Shown here: positions 44,816 through 53,207 of the stretch, piece after piece | Layout: every line of letters starts with the position of its first letter | Position numbering within the stretch: the first letter of the stretch is position 1 | Source of the DNA: an uncultured Eubacteriales bacterium | GTDB taxonomy: Bacteria; Bacillota; Clostridia; Oscillospirales; Acutalibacteraceae | Assembly (NCBI GenBank): GCA_934486455.1 | Contig: CAKSPR010000002.1 | Coordinates: forward strand, 1 to 64,000 | DNA length: 64,000 nucleotides | Direction of reading: 5' to 3' | Translations under genes and position numbers: made by a program | Notes under the pieces: generated by a model | Told to the model about the DNA's origin: nothing | Seen by the model: the letters and a program-made list of their open reading frames with translations, nothing else | The model's database searches: none

Positions 44816-44949
44816 CATTCGGATAAACGGCGTTAGAAAAGAAAATGCGGCAAAAGTCTTTTTAAAAATTTTTGCAAAACCTTATGGGACGAGCTTCGGA
44901 AAATATTCGGCCATACAAAAAACAGCTTTTTCAGCCGATAACGGAACAA

Positions 44950-44996
44950 AAACGGGCGGAACGCAGATTTTGCGTGTCCGTCCGTTTGGCTTTTTA
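44950..44996 (+). terminator. Terminator after the CLC gene
   Basis: Long stem AAACGGGCGGAACGCA with TGCGTGTCCGTCCGTTT, then GGCTTTTTATAT. The rest of the 469-base gap before the next gene (44997-45283) is AT-rich leader containing one promoter; no gene or RNA is recognised. Confidence 0.78.
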
Positions 44997-45120
44997 TATA
45001 TTTTAACAAGGCTTTTTAGAGACATTATTTCTTTGGTGTAATTAATTGAATTTATGGGTGGTTTAAATTGCAAATAGATGTTTTTATTTGGAATTTCGTC
45101 GAATAATTATAAATTTACGG

Positions 45121-45149
45121 TTGACTATTAAATATATTTGTGATATTAT
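45121..45149 (+). promoter_or_regulatory. Promoter of the first dockerin-phosphoesterase gene
   Basis: TTGACT, 17-base spacer, TATTAT; it leaves a leader of roughly 128 bases ahead of the start codon, which has an AAAAGGAGA site. Confidence 0.78.
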
Positions 45150-45283
45150 TTCATTGTATATAGGTGTCGGTAGAAGGCGGCGCCTTTCGAGCAAAAAATG
45201 TGCGGTAAATGTGTCGGAAAAGCGTTTTGTGTGGGACAATAAATTCGTTTTAAGACGGTTGCGGCACGAAAAGGAGAATCAAG

Positions 45284-47458
45284 ATGAAACTGTTTGAAGA
45301 TATGGCAAAGGGGTGCCTTTCGGCCGTTCTTGCGGTGTCGGTTGCTTTTTCGGGAGCGGTCTTTGCCTCGGCAGACGCCACCGACCCGAGAGAAGGATAT
45401 ATCGGAACGGCCGATGAAATAACCATTCCCGCACTTGAAGAATCAAAGCAATCCGATGTATATTACGGAGATGTCAACCTTTCTTCGGATATAAGCGCCG
45501 TGGACGCTTTAATGGTATTGCTTAATTCGGTGGGAAAAATCACCCTTACAGACGGACAAAAGCTTCGCGCCAATGTCGACGGCTCGACAGACGATGGAGA
45601 CGCGGCTGCCGTAAATGCGGCGGACGCACTGCTCATCCTTCAACGCACTGTCGGAAAGCCGGTGGAATTCCCGGCCGAAAAGGCGGTTGTGGAGAAGGCT
45701 CTTAACATGAAGGTTAAGCTTAAATGCCGCGAGGACGGAACCTTTAATGTCCTTCAGGTGTCCGACTTCCAGGACAACTGTAATGCCAACGAAACCATAA
45801 AGGACGGAACCATGAAGCGCTTCAATGCCATGGTTGACGCCACCGATCCCGACCTTGTCGTGATCACGGGAGACCAGATCTGGCCAAATCCCCTGAATGA
45901 CGAAAAGGATTTCATCCGTTATGTTGATACCATGGTCGGAAGACTTGAAAAGGACGGTATTCCCTGGGCCGTCGTTTACGGCAACCACGATAACGATGTC
46001 GGAAAGCACGATGCCATCAACACCAAGGTAAGAAAGTGGCGTCAGCAGGAAATTTACGAAAGCTATGCCCACTGCGTGGCCACTGCCGGCCCCGAAGATA
46101 TTTTCGGAATAGGCAACTATGTTCTTCCGATTCTGACAAACGACGAATCCTCCATTGCCTTTAATGTATGGTGTCTTGATACCGGCGACTACAACGAAAA
46201 TATCGACAAATCGGTTTATAAATTCAAGGACAGCGAATACATCAAAAACGGCTATTACACTTCGGTTCCGGGTCACGAAAACAGCACCTACGATTTCATA
46301 AAATACGACCAGCAGCTTTGGTACTACAACACCTCCACAATTATGGAGAACTACAACAAGGCCGAAATTCCGGCAATTATGTTCGGTCATGTCTGCCTGC
46401 CCGAGTTTATCAACGTTTACGAAAACAGTGACGACGCTTCGGTCAACTTTACCGGAGTGAATAAGGAGGGCTGCTCCTGCGGTCCGGTCAACTCCCACAT
46501 GTTTGACACCCTTCTTGCCCGCGGCGATGTTAAGGGCTTCTATGTCGGACACGACCACATCAACAATTCGTCCGGAATGTGGAAGGGGATAGAGCTTGGC
46601 TTTGGCGGCGCTCTTACCACCGACATGTACGGCAGCTATAACACAAACCAGCCCAGTCCCGAAACACAGGGAGGCCGTATCTTTACCATTAAGCAGGGAG
46701 AAAACGGCAATGCCGCCACCGTAACAAACGAATGGATCTCCTACGACAGCGTTAAATCCGCCGAGAAGGGCGAAACCACCGAGACCATCGGAGACAGCCC
46801 CTTCGCGGGACAGATCATCGACCTCGAGGCAGGAAAGCTTCCCACAGCCCGCATTAAGGGCTTTGACGCAGCTCCCTTCGATTGCAATGCCAAAACGCCC
46901 GCCGTTCTTTCTCTCGCAAACGGAAAGGGCTTCAGAAATTCCGCCGCTCTTGCCATACTCAAAAACGGCAATCAGACCTCTTTCGACGGCATCGGAAGAA
47001 TAGATAACAGCAGCATCGGTATTTCTCTTGACACTCCGACGGCTGTCGGAAACAGCAAGTATCTGAGAATATGGGTAGACCTTACCGGGGTTGACTTCAG
47101 AAAGGCAAATCTCGGCCTTATCGACCGAAACGGAACGGTTTACACCACCGATAATAAAGACGGAGCGGAAACACCCTTCTATTATCTTGCCGACGGTGAA
47201 AAAACCTGGAAGAAGCTTTATCACGGAGGAGACGGCTGCTTCGGAACCGCACAGGGCTCAAGCGTTCGGGATTATAAGGGATGGCTTGCGTTCCCCATTG
47301 AGGATTTCGCCGCCTCCACAAGCTCACCCGCAGGCCCCGGCTCCTCGGTGGTTATGAAGGAGGTATTCCTCTTCTTCGACTTCACCGAGCTTTCGATGCA
47401 GGGAAGCACCTTCTACATTGACGAGCTTGGCATGGTTCCCGAATACTGGGTGTTTTAA
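45284..47458 (+). CDS. Secreted dockerin-metallophosphoesterase (copy 1)
   Basis: 724 residues. A signal peptide (about 1-30) is followed by a dockerin-like region (about 65-125): two Asp/Asn-rich calcium-loop repeats, GDVNLSSDISAVDALMVLL and VNAADALLILQ. Residues about 150-500 are a calcineurin-like phosphoesterase with VSDFQDN, VVITGDQIW, YGNHDND, GHVCLPE and GHDHINN; motif 1 is DxQ rather than DxH. The last 190 residues form an unrecognised, beta-rich domain (KYLRIWVDLTGVDFRKANLG). Dockerins bind cohesins of cellulosome-like complexes; no cohesin is in the window. It is a tandem paralogue of the next gene. Substrate unknown. Confidence 0.9.
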   Translation: MKLFEDMAKGCLSAVLAVSVAFSGAVFASADATDPREGYIGTADEITIPALEESKQSDVYYGDVNLSSDISAVDALMVLLNSVGKITLTDGQKLRANVDGSTDDGDAAAVNAADALLILQRTVGKPVEFPAEKAVVEKALNMKVKLKCREDGTFNVLQVSDFQDNCNANETIKDGTMKRFNAMVDATDPDLVVITGDQIWPNPLNDEKDFIRYVDTMVGRLEKDGIPWAVVYGNHDNDVGKHDAINTKVRKWRQQEIYESYAHCVATAGPEDIFGIGNYVLPILTNDESSIAFNVWCLDTGDYNENIDKSVYKFKDSEYIKNGYYTSVPGHENSTYDFIKYDQQLWYYNTSTIMENYNKAEIPAIMFGHVCLPEFINVYENSDDASVNFTGVNKEGCSCGPVNSHMFDTLLARGDVKGFYVGHDHINNSSGMWKGIELGFGGALTTDMYGSYNTNQPSPETQGGRIFTIKQGENGNAATVTNEWISYDSVKSAEKGETTETIGDSPFAGQIIDLEAGKLPTARIKGFDAAPFDCNAKTPAVLSLANGKGFRNSAALAILKNGNQTSFDGIGRIDNSSIGISLDTPTAVGNSKYLRIWVDLTGVDFRKANLGLIDRNGTVYTTDNKDGAETPFYYLADGEKTWKKLYHGGDGCFGTAQGSSVRDYKGWLAFPIEDFAASTSSPAGPGSSVVMKEVFLFFDFTELSMQGSTFYIDELGMVPEYWVF

Positions 47459-47602
47459 GCGACATTACAGTCTGCTGAAAAACGCAGAAAAACGGGAAAC
47501 GGCCGCCCTGCGGCGGCTCTGCCGAACGCATGATTTTTTCGGTTAAATCGGGAACGGATTTTTTCGGTCTCGTTTAAAACATTAAAAAAGGAGAAACAGC
47601 AA

Positions 47603-49795
47603 ATGAACTTTGTTAAAAAAACAGTCAGAGCAGCCTTGACCCTTGCTTTGGCCGCTTCGGTTGCCGTACCCCTGGGGCTTTCTTCTTCGGCGCTGAATTA
47701 TACCATCGACCCCAAAGACCGCTATTCCGGAACCCCCGACTCGGTCACTATTCCGGCTCTTGACGATTCCAAACGGTCCACAATTTATTACGGAGACATC
47801 GACTACGATTCGAAAATTTCCGCCAACGACGCGCTGATCACCCTCCAGTCCGTGGTAGGCGTCCGCGAGCTGACACAGTATCAGACCGCCCGTGCCAACG
47901 TGGACGGAAACAAGGACGACGACGGCAAGGATATTATCAACACCGACGACGCCCTTTTAATGCTCCAGCGCACGGTTCATTTACCCGTTGTATTTGACGC
48001 CGAAAAGAAGGTTGTGGACGAGGCTCTTAATCTTAAAATAAAGCTTAAATGCCGCGAGGACGGAACCTTTAAGGTGCTTCATGTTTCCGACTTCCAGGAC
48101 AACTGCGCGGCCGGCCAGGTCATTAAAGACGGTACCGTTCAGCGCTTTAACGCCATGATAGACGAGGCCGATCCCGATCTTGTTGTTATCACGGGCGACA
48201 ACATCTGGCCCTGCCCTCTTGAAACCGAGGATCAGTTCAGAGCTTATGTTGACAAAATGGTTGCGAAGCTTGAGAACGAGGGTATTCCCTGGACCATAAC
48301 CTACGGTAACCACGATAATGATATGGGCGACTTTGACCAGGTACGCACCGATGTAAGAAAATGGCGTCAGCAGGAGATTTACGAAACCTATCCCCACTGC
48401 GTAGCCTCCGCAGGCCCCGAGGGTGTTTTCGGAATCGGTAACCATGTACTGCCCATTCTCACGAATGACGAATCCTCCATTGCCTTTAATGTTTGGTGTA
48501 TTGATACCGGCGACTACAACCAGAATCTCAACACCGACGGACTTTATTACGATTACAAAAACCAGGATCTTATTAACAAAGGCTACTACACCAGCTATGA
48601 TCCCGGCAGCAAATATGACTTTATTAAATATGACCAGCAGCTTTGGTACTACAACACCTCGCTGATCATGGAAAACTATAACGGAGCCAAAATCCCCGGA
48701 GCATTTTTTGCTCACGTTTGCCTGCCCGAGCACGAGCTTGTTGACACTCACAAGAACGACCCCGAAGTGAACTTCAAGGGCATAAACAAGGAGGGCTTTG
48801 CCACCGGTCCCGTTAATTCACACATGTTCGACACAATGAAACAGCGCGGCGACATCACCGGTTTCTATGTGGGACACGATCATATTAACAATTCCTCGGG
48901 TGTGTGGCAGGGTATTGAGCTTGGCTTTGCCGGCGCTCTTACCACCGATATGTACGGCAGCTACAATGCCGCAGGCAACCCCGTTCAGGTTAGCCCCGAA
49001 ACCCAGGGAGGCCGTATTTTCACCATTAAGCAGGGCGAAAACGGCAACCCCGCCACCGTTTCCAACGAGTGGGTGGCATACGATTGGATCAGAGAAACCA
49101 ACGGTTCGGATAAAACCACCGAGATCGGCGAAGGCCCCTTCAACGGTGAAATTATCGCTCTCGAAGCAGGAAAGAGCCTTAAAAAGCGTGTTTCGGGATA
49201 TGACGAGACCCCCTTTGATAAGCCGGCCGCTTCCAATGCCATTGTTTCTATATCCTCCAACAAAGGATACAACAGAACGGCAGCCCTTTCGATCTATAAG
49301 GGCGGAACGGTTACCGCTCCCGATGACAAGGGCAGAATAGACAACACCGCTTTTGCGGTCTCTCTCGATAATTCTCAGCCCCTCGGAAAGACCAGATACC
49401 TGAGAATGTGGGTAGACTTCACCAATGTTGATTTCCGCAAGGCAAGCTTCGGTCTTGTTGCCGAGGACGGAACCATTTACTCCACCGATAACAAGGATGT
49501 TGCAGGAACCAGCTTCTATTACCTTGCCGAAGGTCAGGAAAGCTGGAAAACCCTCAAAAACGGTGATGACGGCTGCTTCGGTACGGCTCAGGGCTCAAGT
49601 GTTAAAAACTTTAAGGGCTGGCTTGCCTTCCCGGTAAGCGACTTCGTTTCGGCCGGTGAAAATTCGGCGGCCGTTTCCTCCGACACGGTGATTAAAGAAA
49701 TGTTTATGTTCTTTGACTATTCCGATGTAAGCATGCAGGGCAAAGGCTTCTATCTCGACGAGCTCGGTCTTGTAAAGCAGTTCTGGAACTTCTGA
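47603..49795 (+). CDS. Secreted dockerin-metallophosphoesterase (copy 2)
   Basis: 730 residues, closely similar to the preceding gene over its whole length. It has a signal peptide (about 1-33), dockerin repeats (GDIDYDSKISANDALITLQ and NTDDALLMLQRTV), phosphoesterase motifs (VSDFQDN, VVITGDNIW, YGNHDND, AHVCLPE, GHDHINN) and the same C-terminal domain (RYLRMWVDFTNVDFRKASFG). Again motif 1 carries Gln in place of His. Ribosome site AAAGGAG, 144 bases after copy 1; it may share its transcript. The pair arose by duplication and has diverged mostly in the dockerin and linkers. Terminators follow at 49917 and 50055. Confidence 0.9.
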   Translation: MNFVKKTVRAALTLALAASVAVPLGLSSSALNYTIDPKDRYSGTPDSVTIPALDDSKRSTIYYGDIDYDSKISANDALITLQSVVGVRELTQYQTARANVDGNKDDDGKDIINTDDALLMLQRTVHLPVVFDAEKKVVDEALNLKIKLKCREDGTFKVLHVSDFQDNCAAGQVIKDGTVQRFNAMIDEADPDLVVITGDNIWPCPLETEDQFRAYVDKMVAKLENEGIPWTITYGNHDNDMGDFDQVRTDVRKWRQQEIYETYPHCVASAGPEGVFGIGNHVLPILTNDESSIAFNVWCIDTGDYNQNLNTDGLYYDYKNQDLINKGYYTSYDPGSKYDFIKYDQQLWYYNTSLIMENYNGAKIPGAFFAHVCLPEHELVDTHKNDPEVNFKGINKEGFATGPVNSHMFDTMKQRGDITGFYVGHDHINNSSGVWQGIELGFAGALTTDMYGSYNAAGNPVQVSPETQGGRIFTIKQGENGNPATVSNEWVAYDWIRETNGSDKTTEIGEGPFNGEIIALEAGKSLKKRVSGYDETPFDKPAASNAIVSISSNKGYNRTAALSIYKGGTVTAPDDKGRIDNTAFAVSLDNSQPLGKTRYLRMWVDFTNVDFRKASFGLVAEDGTIYSTDNKDVAGTSFYYLAEGQESWKTLKNGDDGCFGTAQGSSVKNFKGWLAFPVSDFVSAGENSAAVSSDTVIKEMFMFFDYSDVSMQGKGFYLDELGLVKQFWNF

Positions 49796-49916
49796 TTCGG
49801 ATATAAAAACCAAAAGAGGATTTGAAAATCTCCTTTGCGGGGGTTTTCCGAAAAAGCAAATGAGCAGGCTTTGATTTAAGAGAAAATCGGCCGCTGATTA
49901 TGCAAAAAATAAAATT

Positions 49917-49946
49917 CGGGAATCGGTTTTGCCGATTCCCGTTTTT
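49917..49946 (+). terminator. Terminator after the phosphoesterase pair
   Basis: Perfect 9-base stem GGGAATCGG/CCGATTCCC, loop TTTTG, then GTTTTTGTTT. It and the next hairpin isolate the phosphoesterases from the hydrogenase operon. Confidence 0.82.
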
Positions 49947-50054
49947 GTTTGTCGTATCGGTTTACGGTCGGTCGGACATATTCTTAAAGGCCGTAATATA
50001 AGAGCACGAGGAGATTTTACCGGATATTTTGTCCGATTTTATACATATAATGGC

Positions 50055-50092
50055 AAAGGCAAATAATGCATAAAAATTTGCCTTTATTTTTT
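50055..50092 (+). terminator. Second terminator-like hairpin
   Basis: AAAGGCAAAT ... ATTTGCCTTT stem followed by ATTTTTTG, about 35 bases before the hydrogenase promoter. The rest of the 420-base gap (49796-50215) shows nothing further than the promoter. Confidence 0.7.
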
Positions 50093-50125
50093 GTGAATAA
50101 ATTGTCAAAACAAATTATTTTACTA

Positions 50126-50153
50126 TTGTTTTTTTAGAGATATGTGTTATAAT
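50126..50153 (+). promoter_or_regulatory. Promoter of the [FeFe]-hydrogenase operon
   Basis: TTGTTT, 16-base spacer, TATAAT with an extended -10 (TGT before TATAAT). Leader of about 55 bases. I looked for a Rex-type operator (TTGTTAA/TTAACAA) and did not find one; only a short TTGT-CAAA-ACAA palindrome at about 50103-50114. Confidence 0.8.
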
Positions 50154-50215
50154 CATAGATGTTATGTGTAAAAGCCATAACTGTATACTTGAAACAGAAA
50201 TCAGGAGGAATATGA

Positions 50216-50692
50216 ATGGCACTCACAAATGAACAGAAGGAGCAGAAGCTTCAGGAATTGAGAGTATTTATTGCCGAACATAAGGACACCAAGGGTCCCC
50301 TCATGCCCATTATGCAAAAGGCGCAGGATCTTTTCGGATTCCTTTCTCTCGAAACCCAGAGCCTTATCGCCGACTCCCTCGGCATACCCGTATCCGAGGT
50401 TTACGGTGTGGCGACATTTTATGCTCAGTTGTCCCTTGAGCCAAAGGGCGAAAACATCATAAGCATCTGCACCGGAACTGCCTGCTATGTTAAGGGCGCG
50501 CAGGCCGTTGTTGACGAAGCCGAGAAGGAATTGGGAATTCCCTGCGGCAAAACCAGCAAGGACGGTAAATTTACCCTCCAGGGAACGCGATGTCTCGGAT
50601 GTTGCGGACTTGCTCCGGTCATGGTCATAAACGAGGATGTATACGGAAAGGTCACTCCCGAAATGGTAAAGGATATTCTTGCCAAATACTGA
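50216..50692 (+). CDS. hydC: [2Fe-2S] NuoE-like hydrogenase subunit HydC
   Basis: 158-residue NuoE/24 kDa-type subunit with a C-terminal thioredoxin-like [2Fe-2S] domain. Its cysteines are in CTGTACYVKGA and TRCLGCCGLAPV, as in the family. It forms part of NAD-linked, electron-bifurcating [FeFe]-hydrogenases with HydB and HydA, encoded downstream. First gene after the promoter; ribosome site CAGGAGG. Confidence 0.93.
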   Translation: MALTNEQKEQKLQELRVFIAEHKDTKGPLMPIMQKAQDLFGFLSLETQSLIADSLGIPVSEVYGVATFYAQLSLEPKGENIISICTGTACYVKGAQAVVDEAEKELGIPCGKTSKDGKFTLQGTRCLGCCGLAPVMVINEDVYGKVTPEMVKDILAKY

Positions 50693-50716
50693 TATTTTTG
50701 TCAGGGAGGAAAAAAA

Positions 50717-51073
50717 GTGAAAATCTCAGAGATAAGGGATCTGCTTGACGCCGAGCTGTTGACCGGCGAGGATTGCAGCGATCGAGAGGTCTTTTCGGCC
50801 TGCGGAAGCGACATGATGAGCGATGTTCTGGCCTATGTTAAGGATCAGGCGGTGCTGCTCACCGGTCTTGTCAATTCTCAGGTTATCAGGACGGCCGAAA
50901 TGATGGATATGGTATGTATCGTTTTTGTGAGAAGTAAGCGGCCGACCGAAGAAATGCTCGAGCTTGCAAAGGACAGCGGCATTGTCGTTATGTGCACCAA
51001 AAAGCGCATGTATGAAGCCTGCGGAAAGCTTTACGCGAGCGGGCTGAAAAGCAATAAAAGCAGCAAAGGGTGA
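50717..51073 (+). CDS. DRTGG-domain protein (copy 1)
   Basis: 118-residue protein matching the DRTGG domain, a small alpha/beta fold of unknown biochemical role found in kinases, phosphotransacetylases and hydrogenase operons. It begins MKISEIRDLLDAELLTG and includes GSDMMSDVLAYVKDQAVLLTG and IVFVRSKRPTEEMLELA. The start is GTG at 50717 with CAGGGAGG upstream. A second, diverged copy lies at 52875. Its presence between hydC and an ATPase gene is typical of clostridial HydS-containing operons. Confidence 0.88.
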   Translation: MKISEIRDLLDAELLTGEDCSDREVFSACGSDMMSDVLAYVKDQAVLLTGLVNSQVIRTAEMMDMVCIVFVRSKRPTEEMLELAKDSGIVVMCTKKRMYEACGKLYASGLKSNKSSKG

Positions 51074-51078
51074 TCTTT

Positions 51079-51501
51079 ATGTCGGATGTAATAAAGTTGC
51101 ATTACGATGTTGACGGCGAAAATTTCACATCGGCGGGGGAGGCCTCGGTCAATGTGAAAAAGCAGCTTCGTCAAATGGGCTTTCCGCCCGAGGTCATTCG
51201 CAGGGTTTCAATCGCCATGTATGAGGGCGAGATCAACATGGTCATTCACGCGGGCGGAGGCGATGCCGATGTCAATGTGTCGTCCGACCGCATAGAGATC
51301 ATACTAAGAGATCACGGCCCGGGAATAAAGGATGTGGCTCTTGCCATGAAGGAGGGCTATTCCACCGCTCCCGACCACATCAGGTCGCTGGGATTCGGTG
51401 CGGGAATGGGTCTCCCCAACATGAAGCGGTATTCGGATGAAATGGATATTCAGTCCACCGTGGGCGTCGGAACCACCGTTACCATGGTTATAATTCCTTA
51501 A
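51079..51501 (+). CDS. RsbW-like ATP-binding protein (anti-sigma/HATPase)
   Basis: 140-residue GHKL ATPase domain. The N box is in SIAMYEGEINMVIHAGGG, the G1 box is RDHGPGI and the G2 box GFGAGMGLPNMKRYSD. No dimerisation or histidine phosphoacceptor region is present, so it is like RsbW/SpoIIAB serine kinases rather than full sensor kinases. ATG at 51079; overlap with the upstream stop suggests coupling. It probably works with the neighbouring HydS-like protein in signalling (inference from context). Confidence 0.9.
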   Translation: MSDVIKLHYDVDGENFTSAGEASVNVKKQLRQMGFPPEVIRRVSIAMYEGEINMVIHAGGGDADVNVSSDRIEIILRDHGPGIKDVALAMKEGYSTAPDHIRSLGFGAGMGLPNMKRYSDEMDIQSTVGVGTTVTMVIIP

Positions 51502-51589
51502 ACTCCTGTGTTTTCGGAAGGATGGCGGAGCATTTTTTCGGGCACGGTTCATTAATCACAACAAAAGGCGTTGATGCGAGGTGAGAACA

Positions 51590-52873
51590 ATGAATACATA
51601 TCAGCACTCGGTGTTGCTTGACGCAACAAAGTGCAAGGGCTGTACCCATTGTCTCAAGCATTGTCCCACCGAGGCCATTCGTATAAGAGAGGGCCGCGCG
51701 GTCATCGATTCGTCCCGCTGTATCGACTGCGGCGAATGTATAAGGGTATGTCCCTATAAGGCCAAAAAGGCGATATACGATAAGCTGAGTGAAATCTCCC
51801 GTTTCAAATGGAAAATTGCTTTACCCGCTCCCACCCTTTACGGACAGTTCGACAATCTCGACGATATAGACTATGTTTTGCAGGGACTTATCGATTACGG
51901 ATTTGACGAGGTTTATGAGGTGGCAAGGGCGGCCGAGCTTGTTTCGGCCTATACCAGAGAGTATATGAAGCGTCCCGACCTCAAAAAACCCGTCATAAGC
52001 TCGGCCTGCCCCGTAGCGGTCAGACTTATAAGCTTAAGATTTCCGTATCTTTGCGAAAATGTCATGAAGCTCCTTCCGCCCATGGAAATTGCCGCAATGC
52101 TGGCAAAGAGAGAGGCGCAAAAGGCTCATCCCGAGCTTTCAAAAGAGGACATAGGGGTATGTTTTATTTCCCCCTGCCCCGCCAAGGTCAGCTATGTTAA
52201 AAACCGCAGTAAGCAGGAGCCGAGCTATGTCGACTGTGTGGTTTCGGTGAGCGATATTTATTTTGAGCTGCTCAACCACATGGACAGAACAAAGACCCCG
52301 AAGATAAGCTCGGGCACCGGAATGATCGGACTGAGCTGGGCCACATCGGGAGGGGAATCAACAGCCATTTTCAACGACAAATACCTTGCGGCCGACGGAA
52401 TCGAAAACATAATCCGTGTGCTTGATAAGATTGAAAACGACGATCTGCCCAAGCTTGAGTTTATCGAGCTTAACGCCTGCCCCGGCGGCTGCGTCGGCGG
52501 GGTGATGACGGTGGAAAATCCCTTTATTGCAAAGGCTCGGCTTCAGACCCTTCGCCGATATATGCCGGTTTCTCAAAACTGGGACTTTGAAAGCGAAAAA
52601 TCAGGCGTGCCTGACGATTTTTACATCAAAAAGCAGCTTGAATACCGTCCTATAAATCGGCTGGACGACGACCGCCAGGTCTCAATCAGAATGATGGCCG
52701 ACATCCAGCGGATATACGAAACGCTGCCCTGTCTCGACTGCGGCTCTTGCGGGGCGCCCACCTGCCGCGCCTTTGCCGAGGACATTGTTAAGGGAGAGGC
52801 CGAAGAGGACGGCTGCATCGTGCGCATGAGAGAAATGCTTGAACACCTTAACGCCAAGAATAAGGAGCAATAA
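51590..52873 (+). CDS. HydS-like putative sensory [FeFe]-hydrogenase
   Basis: 427 residues. Two N-terminal [4Fe-4S] motifs (CKGCTHCLKHCP, CIDCGECIRVCP) precede an H-cluster domain, and a C-terminal extra cluster domain reads CLDCGSCGAPTC. H-cluster cysteines are retained at about C140 (SSACP), C196 (SPCPAK), C297 and C301 (NACPGGC), but the outer residues differ from catalytic enzymes: TSCCPxW is SSACPVA, MPC is SPC and EVMxC is ELNAC. This matches the putative sensory group (HydS, groups C/D). There is no PAS domain. ATG at 51590 with GAGGTG; a GTG nine bases earlier is the alternative. The genes around it encode ATPase, DRTGG and PHP proteins. Confidence 0.9.
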   Translation: MNTYQHSVLLDATKCKGCTHCLKHCPTEAIRIREGRAVIDSSRCIDCGECIRVCPYKAKKAIYDKLSEISRFKWKIALPAPTLYGQFDNLDDIDYVLQGLIDYGFDEVYEVARAAELVSAYTREYMKRPDLKKPVISSACPVAVRLISLRFPYLCENVMKLLPPMEIAAMLAKREAQKAHPELSKEDIGVCFISPCPAKVSYVKNRSKQEPSYVDCVVSVSDIYFELLNHMDRTKTPKISSGTGMIGLSWATSGGESTAIFNDKYLAADGIENIIRVLDKIENDDLPKLEFIELNACPGGCVGGVMTVENPFIAKARLQTLRRYMPVSQNWDFESEKSGVPDDFYIKKQLEYRPINRLDDDRQVSIRMMADIQRIYETLPCLDCGSCGAPTCRAFAEDIVKGEAEEDGCIVRMREMLEHLNAKNKEQ

Positions 52874-52874
52874 A

Positions 52875-53207
52875 ATGACGGTTGAAAGTCTTGTTAAAGA
52901 GCTTGAACTTGAAACGCTCTGCCTGCCCGAAGGGGACAGGGAAATTCAGCACGGATACTGCGGAGATCTGCTCAGCTGGGTGATGGGAAGGGCCAAAAGC
53001 GGAAACGCATGGATAACCATTATGAACAACATTAATGTTGTGGCGGTGGCAAGTCTTGCGGATGTGTCCTGCGTCATTTTCGCCGAGGGGACGGAGGTTC
53101 CCGATGAGGTCGTGCAAAAGGCCGAGGCACAGGACATCAATCTTTTGAGAAGCGAGCTTCCCGCATATGAGCTTTGCGGGCGGATATACAAGCTTTGCGA
53201 TGAATAA
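52875..53207 (+). CDS. DRTGG-like protein (copy 2)
   Basis: 110-residue relative of the DRTGG domain (MTVESLVKELELETLCL, CGDLLSWVMGRAKSGNAWIT, VSCVIFAEGTEVPDEVVQKA). It starts one base after the HydS-like gene and has AAGGAG. Its end overlaps the PHP gene by 8 bases. It lacks an obvious catalytic motif. It is diverged from copy 1 but similar in length and fold pattern. Confidence 0.85.
   Translation: MTVESLVKELELETLCLPEGDREIQHGYCGDLLSWVMGRAKSGNAWITIMNNINVVAVASLADVSCVIFAEGTEVPDEVVQKAEAQDINLLRSELPAYELCGRIYKLCDE

Noticed and set aside
45509..47224. Long open frame of 571 codons on the - strand opposite the first phosphoesterase
   Set aside because: Complement of a well-supported gene; low-complexity Val/Gly/His-rich composition and no family motif.
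50095..50215. Rex operator before the hydrogenase operon
   Set aside because: Only a short TTGT-CAAA-ACAA palindrome is present; the spacing does not fit a Rex site.
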